DNA of 39,453 nucleotides from a virus. Under the pieces are notes generated by a model that saw only the letters and a list, made by a program, of their open reading frames with translations, was not told the DNA's origin and ran no database searches. A program made the position numbers and the translations under genes. Of the stretch, positions 37,819 through 39,453 are shown in pieces. The stretch spans positions 1-39,453 of IMG/VR virus record IMGVR_UViG_3300020810_000291. The stretch is one strand, 5' to 3'. Numbering within the stretch: position 1 is the first letter of the stretch; each line of letters begins with the position of its first letter.

Positions 37819-39269
37819 TTACCTGGGGTATAAGTGCTAATAGCCACGACGCTGCCTTGGCAGTCTTTACTGATGAAGGATTAGAATTTGCTAGTCATAG
37901 CGAGCGCTTTAGTGGCATAAAAAATGATGCACACTTAAATAGAGGAATAATAGATTATGCAAAACAATGGGGAGAACCAGATGAAGTTATCTGGTACGAA
38001 AGACCTCTCGTCAAAACATGTAGGCAACTCTATGCCGGACAAGGATTTCGGTTTCGCGAGAACAATATTAGTCAGTATCTTCAACGGTATGGGATACGTA
38101 CTCCTATTAGGTATACTGATCATCATCTTGCCCATGCTGCTGCCGGCTATTATACTAGTCGCTTTACAGAAGCCTGCTGTGTGGTTATCGACAGCATTGG
38201 AGAATTTAAGACTCTTAGTACTTGGATGGCAAAGGGTACTGAAATTAAAGAAACATTTAGCCAGTCGTACCCACATTCCGTTGGGCTATGGTATTCCGCG
38301 ATCACGCAAAGAATTGGACTAAAGCCACAAGAAGATGAGTACATACTAATGGGTATGGCAGCATATGGCGATCCAAATAGATTGTATGCTGATATTAAAA
38401 ACGACTTCTTTGGTAACGGAAAGGCTCTGATAAATTTTAAACGTAACTTACACCGAGGCTGTTTAGATTGGAGACCTGAACTTAATAGTATGCAGGATTT
38501 ATTTGACATTGCAGCAGCAACGCAAAAGATTTACGAAGAAGTATTAGATGACATACTAAGACACGCTAAAGCAAATACTACTTCAAATAATTTAGTATTA
38601 ATGGGAGGCTGTGCGTTAAATTGTTCAGCTAATCATATAGCATACAAACATTTTGGTAACGTATGGATAATGCCTAACCCGGGTGATTCAGGTAGTGCTA
38701 TCGGTTGTGTGCTTGCACATAAAAAAGAACATATGCCTATGGGACATACGTTTACAGGATATAACATAGAAGGAGAGTACCCAGTTGAAGAAACAATCAA
38801 AGAACTTGCCCAAACTGGCATCTGCGGAGTCGCGTCGGGTAGGGCAGAATTTGGCCCGCGGGCTTTTGGTAATCGGTCTTTGCTTGCTGATCCTCGTGGC
38901 AATGACATCAAAGACAGAGTCAATGTCATTAAACAACGACAACAGTTCAGACCTTTTGCTCCAGTAGTACTTAGAGAATACGCAGAAGATAATTTTGACG
39001 GATATACAAATAGTTTTATGCAGTTTACTTCAATCTGCAAACACCCAGATCGATACCCTGCAATTTGCCACGCAGACGGAACAAGCAGAGTACAAACAGT
39101 AGGTCCGAACGGAAGTGGTATACGACGACTGTTAGAGGCCTGGTACGAGCACACAGGATGTCCTATGCTACTTAATACAAGTTTAAATATCAAAGGTAAG
39201 CCTATTGTAAATGACTTGACAGATGCTAAAAACTTTGCTACAATGTACAACATAAAGGTGTGTTCATGA
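37815..39269 (+). CDS. Carbamoyltransferase (NodU/CmcH/TobZ family)
   Basis: A 484-residue carbamoyltransferase. The N-terminal part has GISANSHDAALAVF (5-18; H11 and D12) and TDHHLAHAAAGYYTS (101-115; H103, H104 and H107), the metal and carbamoyl-adenylate site of the Kae1-like domain; LMGMAAYGD and LMGGCALNC follow. The C-terminal YrdC-like region shows FGPRAFGNRSLLADPR and QQFRPFAPVVL, then MLLNTSLNIKGKPIV. It is shorter than typical NodU (about 570), with the usual end. Such enzymes move a carbamoyl group to a sugar, antibiotic or nucleoside hydroxyl. The gene sits between primase and helicase, with the gp41 ATG overlapping its stop. Confidence 0.9.
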   Translation: MITWGISANSHDAALAVFTDEGLEFASHSERFSGIKNDAHLNRGIIDYAKQWGEPDEVIWYERPLVKTCRQLYAGQGFRFRENNISQYLQRYGIRTPIRYTDHHLAHAAAGYYTSRFTEACCVVIDSIGEFKTLSTWMAKGTEIKETFSQSYPHSVGLWYSAITQRIGLKPQEDEYILMGMAAYGDPNRLYADIKNDFFGNGKALINFKRNLHRGCLDWRPELNSMQDLFDIAAATQKIYEEVLDDILRHAKANTTSNNLVLMGGCALNCSANHIAYKHFGNVWIMPNPGDSGSAIGCVLAHKKEHMPMGHTFTGYNIEGEYPVEETIKELAQTGICGVASGRAEFGPRAFGNRSLLADPRGNDIKDRVNVIKQRQQFRPFAPVVLREYAEDNFDGYTNSFMQFTSICKHPDRYPAICHADGTSRVQTVGPNGSGIRRLLEAWYEHTGCPMLLNTSLNIKGKPIVNDLTDAKNFATMYNIKVCS

Positions 39270-39453
39270 CTAGACAAAATACAGACTATGGGTATGAGAT
39301 ACAGAAGGTGTATCTTGAAATGATGATGACAGACGCTGAGTCGTTTGTTAGAGCCCAAGCGGTATTTGATCCTAGTAACTTTGATAGGCGCTTGCAAGAT
39401 ACTGCAACGTTTCTAAATGATTATGTTATTGAGCATAACGCATTGCCCACGTT
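39266..39453 (+). CDS. 41: Replicative helicase gp41 (start only, cut by window)
   Basis: The first 62 codons of a protein that begins TRQNTDYGYEIQKVYLEMMM and contains FVRAQAVFDPSNFDRRLQDT and DYVIEHNALPT. This matches the N-terminal domain of the DnaB-like helicase gp41 in T4-like marine phages. The gp61-gp41 pair completes the primosome. ATG 39266 overlaps the carbamoyltransferase stop as ATGA. Walker motifs lie outside the window. Confidence 0.75.
   Translation, partial: MTRQNTDYGYEIQKVYLEMMMTDAESFVRAQAVFDPSNFDRRLQDTATFLNDYVIEHNALPT

Noticed and set aside
38633-39397. 254-residue open frame on the minus strand
   Set aside because: It is antisense to the carbamoyltransferase, whose motifs are clear, and has no recognisable domain or promoter.

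Overview
The window looks like part of a T4-like marine myovirus genome (the cyanophage/pelagiphage type). It is AT-rich, densely coded and mostly on the + strand. It carries recognisable T4 core genes for tail, packaging, recombination and replication: tail sheath gp18, tail tube gp19, head-completion nuclease gp4, terminase gp16/gp17, ssDNA-binding gp32, UvsX, UvsY, UvsW, primase gp61 and the start of helicase gp41. It also carries genes known from marine T4-like phages, such as peptide deformylase and a carbamoyltransferase. I saw no photosynthesis genes, tRNAs, CRISPR arrays, insertion sequences or integrase, so the host cannot be assigned from this window.

Layout. 1-10135: virion and packaging block (gp18, gp19, a second tail-tube-like protein, gp4, a membrane protein, a gp16 candidate, two acidic head-associated candidates, gp17 and a 579-residue unknown). 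Three hairpins look like terminators, and short T4-type late boxes (TATAAATA-like, usually GATAAATA or CTAAATA) precede most transcription units. 10136-13106: recombination block gp32-uvsX-small acidic protein-uvsY, led by a sigma70-type promoter. 13093-25856: a glycan island of about 12.8 kb between uvsY and uvsW. It contains seven divergent paralogs of one GT-B/capsule-synthesis-like family, five GT-A type glycosyltransferases with DxD motifs, GDP-mannose 4,6-dehydratase, a cytidylyltransferase-cupin fusion and two SAM methyltransferases. 25839-29254: a perfect-consensus sigma70 promoter drives an unknown 397-residue protein, uvsW and two conserved unknowns. 29264-34824: a second sugar and accessory block (cupin, kdsA, kdsB for CMP-Kdo, a zinc-finger protein, an FkbM-like methyltransferase, peptide deformylase, a miniature DNA polymerase III alpha-like protein and a sixth GT-A enzyme). 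34798-35971: two divergent genes, one probably structural. 35972-39453: replication block opened by another sigma70 promoter (primase gp61, several tiny membrane proteins, a carbamoyltransferase, gp41 start).

How the parts may work together. The phage appears to make or redirect activated sugars (CMP-Kdo through KdsA/KdsB, GDP-4-keto-6-deoxymannose through Gmd, a CDP-activated moiety through the fusion protein) and to encode many transferases able to build a specific glycan. Late-type boxes lie directly in front of at least three island or accessory genes (18469, 21662, 34060), so at least part of this machinery is probably made with the virion proteins. That fits virion glycosylation or late envelope modification better than early host takeover.

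The two most notable signals are (i) the seven-member paralogous family with a conserved C-terminal signature, and (ii) eight genes whose start codon lies only 4-6 nt after a late or sigma70 -10 element and has no Shine-Dalgarno sequence, which predicts leaderless mRNAs. All function calls rest on motif recognition by eye; no searches were run.
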